Of a stretch of 64,000 nt of DNA, positions 16,093 through 23,598 are shown piece after piece. Numbering within the stretch: the stretch's first letter is position 1; each line of letters begins with the position of its first letter. The DNA is taken from contig NZ_FQUQ01000004.1 of the NCBI RefSeq assembly GCF_900129215.1, positions 558,001 through 622,000 on the forward strand. The letters are read 5' to 3'. Made by a program: the position numbers and the translations under genes. This DNA comes from Pedobacter caeni (lineage in GTDB: Bacteria > Bacteroidota > Bacteroidia > Sphingobacteriales > Sphingobacteriaceae). The notes below the pieces were generated by a model. That model saw nothing but the letters and a program-made list of their open reading frames with translations. It made no database searches and was not told the DNA's origin.

Positions 16093-17565
16093 ATGAGAAC
16101 CAATCCGTACCGTTTTATTTACGCATGTATCTTTGTTTTGTTGTCAGTTATGTTGCGCGCACAAACAGCTAATGAAAATCAGCAGATCGACAAACTGGTA
16201 AAGAGATTTGTAGATCTTGACCAATTTAGCGGGAGTATTCTGGTGGCAAAGAAAGGTAACATTGTGCTTAGCAAAGGTTATGGCTTGGCAAACCGGGAAT
16301 GGAATGTGGCTAATGCTACCAACACGAAGTTTAGAATTGCTTCGCTAACAAAACAATTTACTGCGATGCTGGTTATGCAGCTTTACCAGGAAGGGAAAAT
16401 TGATCTGAGCGGGCATATCTCCGATTATCTCCCATATTACCGAAAGGATATTGGCACGAGAGTTACCATTCACCAGCTATTGAGCCATACTTCCGGACTT
16501 GGTGATTTTGGCAGTAGGGATGATTTTTGGGAAATCTGCAAAACGGAATATGCTCCCCGGGAATTTGTAGAAAAATATTGTAGCGGGAACCTTGAAGCCG
16601 AGCCCGGCCTTCGTTATCGCTATTCAAACTCGGGCTATTATATCCTTGGGGCAATCATAGAGTCGCTGAGGGCTAAACCTCACCATGAAGTACTTAAAGA
16701 AAGAATATTGGATGTTATTGGAATGAACAATTCAGGTATGGAGATGAGAAAAGAAGTAGTCGGTGGACAGGCCTCGGGCTATAATCTGCAATATGGAAAA
16801 TATACGAAACCTGATTATGTCAATCTTTACGCAGTTATCTTTTCGGCTGGAGGGATGTATTCTACTGTTGGGGATCTTCTGAAATGGGACAGGGCATTGT
16901 ATACAGAACAGTTACTGTCAAACAAGAACCTGGAGCTAATGTTTAAACCAAATATGGAGAAATATGCTTACGGGATAGTAGTAAATAAGATGAAGATCCC
17001 CGAACTCGCATTTACTTCTGATTTTTCTTCACATACGGGAGCGATCAATGGGTTCCGCTCGATAATTGTCAGGGAAAGCAGCCAGCAGCAAGTTATCATT
17101 ATTTTAGGCAATACGGCACCTGGAAGTACGATTGTAGACCTTAGTCCTCTAAGCAACAAGATCTATTCGGTAGTCAATGGTCTTCATTATGAAAACCCAA
17201 AACCTGAGATTGTTCAGGCCATGGCGCTTAAAATAATAAATGGATCTGTTGACGAAGGTATTTCATTTTACAGGAAAGAGAAAGCGCAGAAAAACGGAAG
17301 ATTTGAGTTCAATCTGATTGAGGGCGAGTTAAATACCTTGGGCTACTATCTTTTATCACAGGGCAAAAAAGCAGAAGCTTTGGAAATCTTCAAACTTAAT
17401 ACTACGGAGTTTCCCCTATCCTGGAATGTCTTTGACAGCTATGCAGAGGCCTTGGAGGCGGCAGGGCAAAAGAAGGACTCGATAAAAAACTATAAACGGT
17501 CCATAGAACTCAACGCAGATAATACGCATGCAAAGGAGAGGTTGAAGTTATTAACGGAAAAATAA
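16093..17565 (+). CDS. Secreted serine hydrolase, beta-lactamase/PBP4-like class C fold
   Basis: 490 residues with a signal peptide (1-23, ending LRAQ). The beta-lactamase domain (about 28-370) has the catalytic SxxK as SLTKQFTAM (around residue 95), the Tyr motif YSNSGYY, and HTGAINGF in place of KTG. These are the marks of the class C/esterase/D-aminopeptidase family rather than a true AmpC. A C-terminal helical part (about 385-490) reads as TPR-like (FNLIEGELNTLGYYLLSQGKKAEALEIFKLNTTEFPLSWNVFDSYAEALEAAGQ), a common combination in Bacteroidota. The product is likely periplasmic; the substrate may be a D-amino-acid peptide, ester or cell-wall fragment. It sits alone in a stretch with unusual repeats between dprA and rsmG, which suggests an accessory insertion. 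Confidence 0.85.
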   Translation: MRTNPYRFIYACIFVLLSVMLRAQTANENQQIDKLVKRFVDLDQFSGSILVAKKGNIVLSKGYGLANREWNVANATNTKFRIASLTKQFTAMLVMQLYQEGKIDLSGHISDYLPYYRKDIGTRVTIHQLLSHTSGLGDFGSRDDFWEICKTEYAPREFVEKYCSGNLEAEPGLRYRYSNSGYYILGAIIESLRAKPHHEVLKERILDVIGMNNSGMEMRKEVVGGQASGYNLQYGKYTKPDYVNLYAVIFSAGGMYSTVGDLLKWDRALYTEQLLSNKNLELMFKPNMEKYAYGIVVNKMKIPELAFTSDFSSHTGAINGFRSIIVRESSQQQVIIILGNTAPGSTIVDLSPLSNKIYSVVNGLHYENPKPEIVQAMALKIINGSVDEGISFYRKEKAQKNGRFEFNLIEGELNTLGYYLLSQGKKAEALEIFKLNTTEFPLSWNVFDSYAEALEAAGQKKDSIKNYKRSIELNADNTHAKERLKLLTEK

Positions 17566-17871
17566 TTGAGGCTGAAAGAATAAAACATGAAACTGTTAAA
17601 AAATCAGCTCATTTTAATTGTCGAACTCAGGTTAGAATACCCAGAATGTTTGGTGTAAGACGGAAACAGCGTATTAGTCGTGTTACCTTTGAGGAATATA
17701 ATGATCAGAATATTTATACCCCTTATTACCTGTGATGAATGCATGCAAGATTTCGGAAAAAAAACCAGATGTGCTTTGAAGACATTCGAATATTTGCCCT
17801 TCAGCAAAGATTCGGGGATGAAAAGGACATCTGGTTTTTTTTATCAGGATCTTTCAAAAAGAAGAACCTTA
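17566..17871. repeat. Gap of 306 bases holding a 16-bp inverted repeat (17757-17842)
   Basis: AAAAAAAACCAGATGT (17757-17772) is repeated inverted without mismatch at 17827-17842, enclosing 54 bases. Inside, CTTTG-AAG and CTT-CAG-CAAAG can pair to give an inner stem. The outer arm ends in T8, so it could act as a terminator on either strand for the convergent serine hydrolase and rsmG genes, but the large structured loop is unusual for that. Short frames here overlap the antisense of rsmG and show no family signature. No protein gene is supported. Confidence 0.7.
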
Positions 17872-18504
17872 TTATTGAGGAATATAAACAACAAATTTGG
17901 TCTCGAAAAACTCTTCTTTGAAGTAGTCTGCAAGAGGATACAGCTCCGCTTTCAGTCTTGATTCTGCGATTTCTTCTGCAAGATCACCACCTTTCAGATA
18001 CAGAATACCATTGGCAATTGCATTTTTTGAATCTTTATTGAACTTGCCTTTCACCCATGGGTAAAAGTCTATCAGGCGGGTCACGGCTCTGGATACCACG
18101 AAATCGTACTTATCCGTTACCTGTTCGGCCCTCAAATGACTGGCTTTTACATTCTTTAAACCCAGACCAGCTGCAACTTCTGTCACAACTTTAATCTTTT
18201 TTCCGATAGAGTCAACGAGGTGAAACTGGGTTTCAGGGAATAGAATTGCCAAAGGAATTCCCGGGAAGCCCCCCCCTGTCCCTACATCCAGTACTTTTTC
18301 TCCCGGTTTGAAAGTACAAAACTTTGCAATACCAAGAGAATGAAGGATATGACGAACATAGAGCTCTTCAATATCCTTTCTGGAGATGACATTGATCTGG
18401 GCGTTCCAGAAACTATATAAATCATACAACTGATCAAACTGAGCAATTTGCTCATCAGTCAGATCTTTAAAATATTCTTGTATTAGCGTTGATCTTATTT
18501 CCAC
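17872..18504 (-). CDS. rsmG: 16S rRNA (guanine-527-N7)-methyltransferase RsmG (GidB)
   Basis: 210-residue SAM methyltransferase that modifies G527 of 16S rRNA; loss of its activity gives low-level streptomycin resistance in many bacteria. Family marks are FWNAQINVISRKDIEELYVRHILHSLGIAKF, the SAM site VLDVGTGGGFPGIPLAILFP, the LVDSIGKKIKVV segment and VVSRAVTRLIDFYPW. The start appears to be GTG at 18504 (MEIRSTL), which overlaps the last 10 bases of the upstream glycosyltransferase gene and implies translational coupling. Length is normal for the family. Confidence 0.95.
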   Translation of the reverse strand: MEIRSTLIQEYFKDLTDEQIAQFDQLYDLYSFWNAQINVISRKDIEELYVRHILHSLGIAKFCTFKPGEKVLDVGTGGGFPGIPLAILFPETQFHLVDSIGKKIKVVTEVAAGLGLKNVKASHLRAEQVTDKYDFVVSRAVTRLIDFYPWVKGKFNKDSKNAIANGILYLKGGDLAEEIAESRLKAELYPLADYFKEEFFETKFVVYIPQ

Positions 18505-19616
18505 TTTACTTTTTTAACAAATATAGACAGAATGCCATTAAACACGAGGAAAATGAATAAGAGAATGTCCAGAATGGGGAAGCACCACCTTAAATCACTA
18601 TAATTTAGCCGTTTTAAAATCCGTGGATAGATGAAACATCTGATCACGATACTTAGGAATAAAACGCCCAAAGCAGGGTATAACGTTGCTTTGAAGAACA
18701 ATAATGCCGTAAAAAAGGCATAAAACAGGAATTGAAAGATGATCTGGCAGGAAAGGATAAACTTATGTTTGCCTTTGTATAATTTGCCGGCACCAAAATG
18801 TCTCTTCTTTTGTCGCAGGTAAGCACCAAAGCTTGTGTTTGGTTCAGACCAGACATGACTATCTTTATTGATTCTGATTTCTGTGTTGCGGGAATGTGCA
18901 TTCGCATTTACAAATAAATCATCATCACCTGAAGGGATATGCATGTGAGCTGCGAAGCCTTTATTCTTGAAGAAAAGCGTCTTTTTATACGCCATATTTC
19001 TTCCTACACCCATGTATGGCATCCCTTTAATGGCATATGAGAGGTAGTTTACAGCGGTAAAGAAAGTTTCAAAACGAATCAGTGCATTTAGAATGCCTCT
19101 TTTCTTCAGATAGGGAGAATAGCCCAGAACGATCTCTACTTTAGGGTCTTCTGATTGCTGCATTCCCAGTAACCAGTTTGCTGAAGCAGGAACACAATCC
19201 GCGTCTGTAAACACGAGCCAGTCGTTAGAAGCGGCTTTAATCCCCATGGTAACGGCGAATTTTTTACCTGCAATAAACTTTTCACCTTCAGAGATCGTGA
19301 CGATTTTCAGGCGTTTATATTGTTTGGCAAATTCCTCCAGAAGCTGTCTTGTACCATCCCAGGACCTGTCGTTCACCACAATCACCTCAAAATCAGGGTG
19401 ATTTTGTTCCAGAACTGCCGGAAGGTATGCTTTCAGGTTATCCACTTCATTCCGCGCACATATAATAACGCTAAGCGGTTTTGCAGAAGTTTCAGGTATA
19501 GGTTCTACCGGAAAAAATGCCAGTTTCAGGTGAACAAACAGACTAAAGTATAATTGTATTAAGAAACAGAAGATCAATGAGCCGAGCAGGCAACACTCTA
19601 TTAAGGTTAATTCCAC
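18495..19616 (-). CDS. Membrane-associated family 2 glycosyltransferase
   Basis: 373-residue GT-A enzyme. An N-terminal membrane anchor (about 8-30) precedes the catalytic domain: LSVIICARNEVDNLKAYLPAVL, VIVVNDRSWDGT, the AGKKFAVTMGIKAASNDWLVFTDADC block with the DxD-type metal motif, and a later GDDDLFVN plus QKKRHFGAGK region resembling the (Q/R)xxRW acceptor motif. Two or three C-terminal membrane segments follow (about 285-365). This layout is shared with processive or polyprenol-linked GT2 enzymes of polysaccharide or glycolipid synthesis; the donor and acceptor cannot be read. It overlaps the downstream rsmG by 10 bases, and is divergent from tgt. Confidence 0.88.
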   Translation of the reverse strand: MELTLIECCLLGSLIFCFLIQLYFSLFVHLKLAFFPVEPIPETSAKPLSVIICARNEVDNLKAYLPAVLEQNHPDFEVIVVNDRSWDGTRQLLEEFAKQYKRLKIVTISEGEKFIAGKKFAVTMGIKAASNDWLVFTDADCVPASANWLLGMQQSEDPKVEIVLGYSPYLKKRGILNALIRFETFFTAVNYLSYAIKGMPYMGVGRNMAYKKTLFFKNKGFAAHMHIPSGDDDLFVNANAHSRNTEIRINKDSHVWSEPNTSFGAYLRQKKRHFGAGKLYKGKHKFILSCQIIFQFLFYAFFTALLFFKATLYPALGVLFLSIVIRCFIYPRILKRLNYSDLRWCFPILDILLFIFLVFNGILSIFVKKVKWK

Positions 19617-19702
19617 GATGTATTTTTGTAGCTGCCAAATTTCTGCTTTTTAATCTGTAATGTTCCTTTTTGTTGATAAAAAATTTAGCCCATTTATAGC
19701 GC

Positions 19703-19719
19703 TATTTTTGCTACTTTTG
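19703..19719 (+). promoter_or_regulatory. Two candidate -7 promoter elements for tgt
   Basis: TATTTTTG (19703-19710) and TACTTTTG (19712-19719) both match TAnnTTTG and lie 28-37 bases before the ATG at 19747. Neither has a well-spaced -33 TTTG. Confidence 0.35.
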
Positions 19720-19746
19720 GCAGATTTTAGTGGAGCATACAGATAT

Positions 19747-20877
19747 ATGAAATTTACCTTACAGGCAAACGATACACATTCAAAGGCGAGAGCAGGAACA
19801 GTTACAACAGATCACGGAGACATACAAACTCCAATTTTCATGCCTGTGGGCACTGCAGGGACTGTAAAAGCAGTTCATCAACGGGAACTTAAAGACGATA
19901 TTGACGCAAAGATTATCCTCGGAAATACCTATCATTTATACCTTAGACCGGGGCTGGACATTATAGAAGGTGCCGGTGGATTGCATAAATTCATTGGTTG
20001 GGACCGTCCGATTTTAACAGATAGCGGAGGTTATCAGGTCTATTCTTTGAGTAAAGTAAGAAAGATTAAGGAGGAAGGTGTTACTTTTCGCTCGCATATA
20101 GACGGCTCGAAACATCTTTTTACACCTGAATATGCCATGGATATTCAGCGTACCATTGGTGCTGATATCATTATGGCATTTGATGAATGCACCCCTTATC
20201 CTTGTGATTATAAATACGCAGCGAATTCGATCAACATGACCCATCGCTGGTTAAAGCGCTGCTGCAACAGGTTCGATACGACTGAGCCGAAATACGGATT
20301 CAATCAAACTTTATTCCCTATTGTTCAGGGATCAGTATACAAAGATTTAAGGGTAAAATCTGCAGAGTTTATTGCAGGAATGGGCCGCGAAGGAAATGCA
20401 ATCGGCGGATTGTCGGTTGGGGAACCTGCAGAAGAGATGTACGCGATGACAGAAGTTGTTTGTGACATTCTTCCTTACGATAAACCGAGGTACCTGATGG
20501 GCGTGGGAACACCAATCAACATCCTGGAAAACATCGCTTTAGGCGTAGACATGTTTGATTGTGTAATGCCGACCAGAAACGCCAGAAACGGGATGTTATT
20601 CACCAGAAACGGGATCATCAATATCGGCAATAAGAAATGGGAAAATGACTTCTCTCCTATTGATGCAGAAAGCGACCTTCATGCAGATCAGGTATATTCC
20701 AAAGCTTATTTAAGACACCTTATGCACTCGAAAGAGATGCTTGGCGCGCAAATTGCGACCTTGCATAACCTGCATTTTTACCTTTGGCTTGTTAAAACAG
20801 CCAGGGAAAAGATCATCAGTGGCGAGTTTTACGCCTGGAAGAACAAAATGGTGACTATATTAGGTAATAAATTATAA
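19747..20877 (+). CDS. tgt: tRNA-guanine transglycosylase (Tgt), zinc ligands replaced
   Basis: 376-residue TIM-barrel enzyme exchanging G34 for preQ1 in tRNAs with GUN anticodons, a step of queuosine synthesis. It shows TPIFMPVGTAGTVKAV, ILGNTYHLYLRPG, TDSGGYQVYS (D92), GGLSVGEP, YLMGVGTP and the nucleophile D271 in DCVMPTRNARNG. In E. coli numbering plus 7, the zinc ligands C302, C304, C307 and H333 fall on S309, L311, D314 and H340, so all three Cys are missing while His remains. The start is ATG 19747 (MKFTLQAND); a longer frame from 19660 adds a hydrophobic 29-residue stretch not part of the family and spans two -7-like elements. The stop abuts the next start. Confidence 0.95.
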   Translation: MKFTLQANDTHSKARAGTVTTDHGDIQTPIFMPVGTAGTVKAVHQRELKDDIDAKIILGNTYHLYLRPGLDIIEGAGGLHKFIGWDRPILTDSGGYQVYSLSKVRKIKEEGVTFRSHIDGSKHLFTPEYAMDIQRTIGADIIMAFDECTPYPCDYKYAANSINMTHRWLKRCCNRFDTTEPKYGFNQTLFPIVQGSVYKDLRVKSAEFIAGMGREGNAIGGLSVGEPAEEMYAMTEVVCDILPYDKPRYLMGVGTPINILENIALGVDMFDCVMPTRNARNGMLFTRNGIINIGNKKWENDFSPIDAESDLHADQVYSKAYLRHLMHSKEMLGAQIATLHNLHFYLWLVKTAREKIISGEFYAWKNKMVTILGNKL

Positions 20878-21981
20878 ATGAACTTCATCAAAGGCAGGAT
20901 TAAGATTATCGACTGGTACATCATCAGTAAGTATCTGGGTACATTTATTTATACCCTGACGCTGTTTGTGATCATCATCGTCATCTTTGACCTTTCCGAA
21001 AAGCTGGATGATTTCCTGGGTAATAACCTGAGCTTCTGGCAGGTCATATCTTTATACTATGCGGGATCTATCCCCTTTTATGTAAATATGCTCTCTCCGC
21101 TGATCAATTTTATAGCGGTGATCTTTTTCACCGCAAAGATGGCTGATCAGACAGAGATTGTACCCATATTAAGCGGTGGAGTTAGTTTTAACCGCTTTTT
21201 ATTGCCTTATTTCATCTCTGCCTTTATCATTTTCTCCATTAACCTGGCTTCTAATCTATACATACTTCCTTATACCAACCAAATCAAAAACAGCTTTGAA
21301 AACACCTATATAAAGAAGAATGACCCAACCAGCAAGACTGATATCCACATGAAACTGGACGAACATACCTTTATATACATGAGGAGTTTTGACAACAAGA
21401 GTAAGGTTGGAACCCAGTTCTCACTGGACAATTTCAAAGGGGATGTGCTGACAAAAAAGATCGTTTCTGATGAAATCAAATGGGATTCCGTAAAGCGCTC
21501 CTGGAAACTGACGAATTACTCAGTAAGGGACATCAATGGCTTGAAAGAAACCATGACCGCAGGTGCGGGTAAAACCAAGGATACCATTCTTGATATGCGT
21601 CCTGATGACTTCTCTGCTTACGACAATGTCTTCGAAAACCTGTCTGGAAAAGACCTTTCAGATAAGATCAAAAAAGAAAGAATCAGGGGCTCCGGTATCA
21701 TGAACGACTTGCTTTTCGAGCGCTATAAACGTTATTTACAGCCCTTATCCGCCTTCGTACTTACCCTTATTGGTGTGGCTTTATCCTCCAGAAAGGTCCG
21801 CGGAGGAGTCGGGCTACCCTTGGGAATAGGCATTCTTCTGAGTTTTGCCTATATCGTATTCAATCAGTTTGCCAAGATGTTCTCACTTAAAGGAGGGATT
21901 TCACCGCTGATTGCAGTGCTCGTACCTACCATAATTTTTGGTCTTTTAGGGTACTATTTACTCAGAAAAGCACCGAAATAA
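20878..21981 (+). CDS. LptF/LptG-family permease (YjgP/YjgQ)
   Basis: 367-residue permease component of the LptBFG ABC transporter that extracts lipopolysaccharide from the inner membrane and feeds it to the periplasmic bridge. Three N-terminal membrane helices (about 13-125; IIDWYIISKYLGTFIYTLTLFVIIIVIFDLSEKLDDF is the family signature) precede a periplasmic beta-jellyroll (about 130-270), then three C-terminal helices (about 280-365). The ATG directly follows the tgt stop with no intervening base, and its own stop abuts the EamA start, so the three genes form a tight operon. Only one of the two LptF/G-type subunits is in the window; the partner and LptB must be elsewhere. Confidence 0.9.
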   Translation: MNFIKGRIKIIDWYIISKYLGTFIYTLTLFVIIIVIFDLSEKLDDFLGNNLSFWQVISLYYAGSIPFYVNMLSPLINFIAVIFFTAKMADQTEIVPILSGGVSFNRFLLPYFISAFIIFSINLASNLYILPYTNQIKNSFENTYIKKNDPTSKTDIHMKLDEHTFIYMRSFDNKSKVGTQFSLDNFKGDVLTKKIVSDEIKWDSVKRSWKLTNYSVRDINGLKETMTAGAGKTKDTILDMRPDDFSAYDNVFENLSGKDLSDKIKKERIRGSGIMNDLLFERYKRYLQPLSAFVLTLIGVALSSRKVRGGVGLPLGIGILLSFAYIVFNQFAKMFSLKGGISPLIAVLVPTIIFGLLGYYLLRKAPK

Positions 21982-22875
21982 ATGAACGATCCGGCTGGCA
22001 TCTCCCCAAATAGAAACCTGTTAATCCTGCATTCTACTGTTTTTATATGGGGCTTTACAGGCATTCTTGGTGCGCTGATTTCCATCAATGCAGTACAACT
22101 GGTTTGGTACAGGGTGCTCATTGCCAGCCTTAGCCTGCTGATTTATTTCAGCCTGAGTAGAACAAGTTTAAGGGTTTCCAGGAAACAATTCCTCCGGTTT
22201 TTCTTTACAGGGAGCATTGTTGCGGTCCACTGGATTCTCTTTTTTTACGCAATTAAGGTCTCCACAGTATCCGTTACGCTTGTTTGCCTCTCCTCTTTCA
22301 CCCTTTTTACCGCAATATTAGAGCCCCTGATCAAGAAAAAACCCATTTTGATACCCGATGTCATTATTGGATTAATCATCATCCTGGGCATCTATATGAT
22401 CTTTAAATTCGAAGCAGGATATACACTGGGTATAATATTAGGCTTGTTATCCGCTTTAGCCTCCAGTCTATTCTCTACAATTAATTCTACCCTGGTCCAG
22501 AAAAGTGATCCGAAAATCATTGGTTTTTACGAAATGGCAGGTGCTTTTTTCTGGATTACAGTGTACCGTTTGCTCGATAAATCCCTGCTTTCAGAATCCT
22601 TTAACCTGAGTATAAAAGACTGGTCTTACCTTCTTTTATTAGGCACCATCTGCACTGCGCTTGCCTACGTTGCAGGCGTCTCCGTGATGCGTACATTATC
22701 TGCTTTTCGGGTAGCCCTGATCACCAATCTTGAACCTGTTTACGGGATCATTTTAGCGTTCATATTCTTCGGCACAAAGGAAACCATGTCTATCGGTTTT
22801 TACCTCGGTGCAGCACTCATTATCGGAGCTGTATTTTTATATCCGATATACAAAAAGCGTAAAAATTTAAGCTAG
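21982..22875 (+). CDS. EamA-family (drug/metabolite transporter) permease
   Basis: 297-residue inner-membrane protein with about ten hydrophobic segments arranged as two EamA repeats (about 10-135 and 150-290). The signature FIWGFTGILGALISINAVQLVWYRVLIASLSLL opens repeat one and NLEPVYGIILAFIFFGTKET marks repeat two, where the NLEP-type motif is typical of RhaT/YdcZ-like exporters. The family moves metabolites, amino acids or drugs out of the cell; substrate unknown. It begins immediately after the LptF/G stop. The coding strand changes to a long non-coding stretch afterwards. Confidence 0.88.
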   Translation: MNDPAGISPNRNLLILHSTVFIWGFTGILGALISINAVQLVWYRVLIASLSLLIYFSLSRTSLRVSRKQFLRFFFTGSIVAVHWILFFYAIKVSTVSVTLVCLSSFTLFTAILEPLIKKKPILIPDVIIGLIIILGIYMIFKFEAGYTLGIILGLLSALASSLFSTINSTLVQKSDPKIIGFYEMAGAFFWITVYRLLDKSLLSESFNLSIKDWSYLLLLGTICTALAYVAGVSVMRTLSAFRVALITNLEPVYGIILAFIFFGTKETMSIGFYLGAALIIGAVFLYPIYKKRKNLS

Positions 22876-23598
22876 GTATTTCGTCAGAACAGCCGCTTAT
22901 TCCCTTCCTTTTCCCGCTCAGAAATCAGCCGCAAAAATCGAATAACAGCTTTCCCTTCTCAACGAAACGCTTCGCATTTCCAGACCTGAATCCCAGTTTT
23001 ACCTCATGCAAATCTGTTTTAAATTTCGACCTTAAAAAGACATCAAGTTGCAATAAATACAAATACAAGGAATGAGATCAGACGCAACCATGACCTGAAA
23101 ACACCCAGCTGAAAGACACCCATGCCCCGCCTGTAACAACGGGTCATCGCAACCAAAATCCGCTTCTTCGCTTCTCAAAACCCTTCACAAAATCCAGTCA
23201 CAATTCTTAAAAAGATCAGTCAACGGACCAGAGCACAGACATCGGATTTTAAGAGATAAGGAAGGTCCCTCCAGGAAAAAGCCCTTACTTATCCGGATCG
23301 GTAAAAGAATCCCCCGGGGTAGGGGAGAGGAAATCCTCCGGTTTTTTCTATTGTAAGTAATCCTCAAATAGTGTACCTTAATCCCGGATTAAAAATCAAA
23401 CATAAACACCTGTCAAAAATCCATAAATAAACACTGATTATTGCACATAAAAGGCCTTAAACTGACACACCTGATTTCACTTACAAAAACACAATCAATT
23501 GAAAATCAAAACCATTATAAAATTCAACTAAAATTAAAGATTAAATAAAAAAAGGCCCTGAAAATCTGAAAAACTAATTATTTTAGCATATCCAAATA
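22876..23598. other. Long intergenic region without a recognisable gene (723 bases)
   Basis: No frame with family signature and no tRNA or known riboswitch shape is visible. The first part (to about 23340) is C-rich on the + strand with purine-poor blocks. A stretch around 23307-23346 (CCGG...GAGGAAATCCTCCGG followed by TTTTTT) could be a terminator for the tgt operon or for a small RNA. The last 200 bases are very A-rich and G-poor, as in upstream regions of Bacteroidota genes. A small RNA or decayed gene is possible. Confidence 0.5.

Noticed and set aside
17646..17921. Short frames such as MFGVRRKQRISRVTFEEY and MHARFRKKNQMCFEDIRIF
   Set aside because: Broken by stops, partly antisense to rsmG, and overlapping the inverted repeat. 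A gene remnant is possible but cannot be supported.
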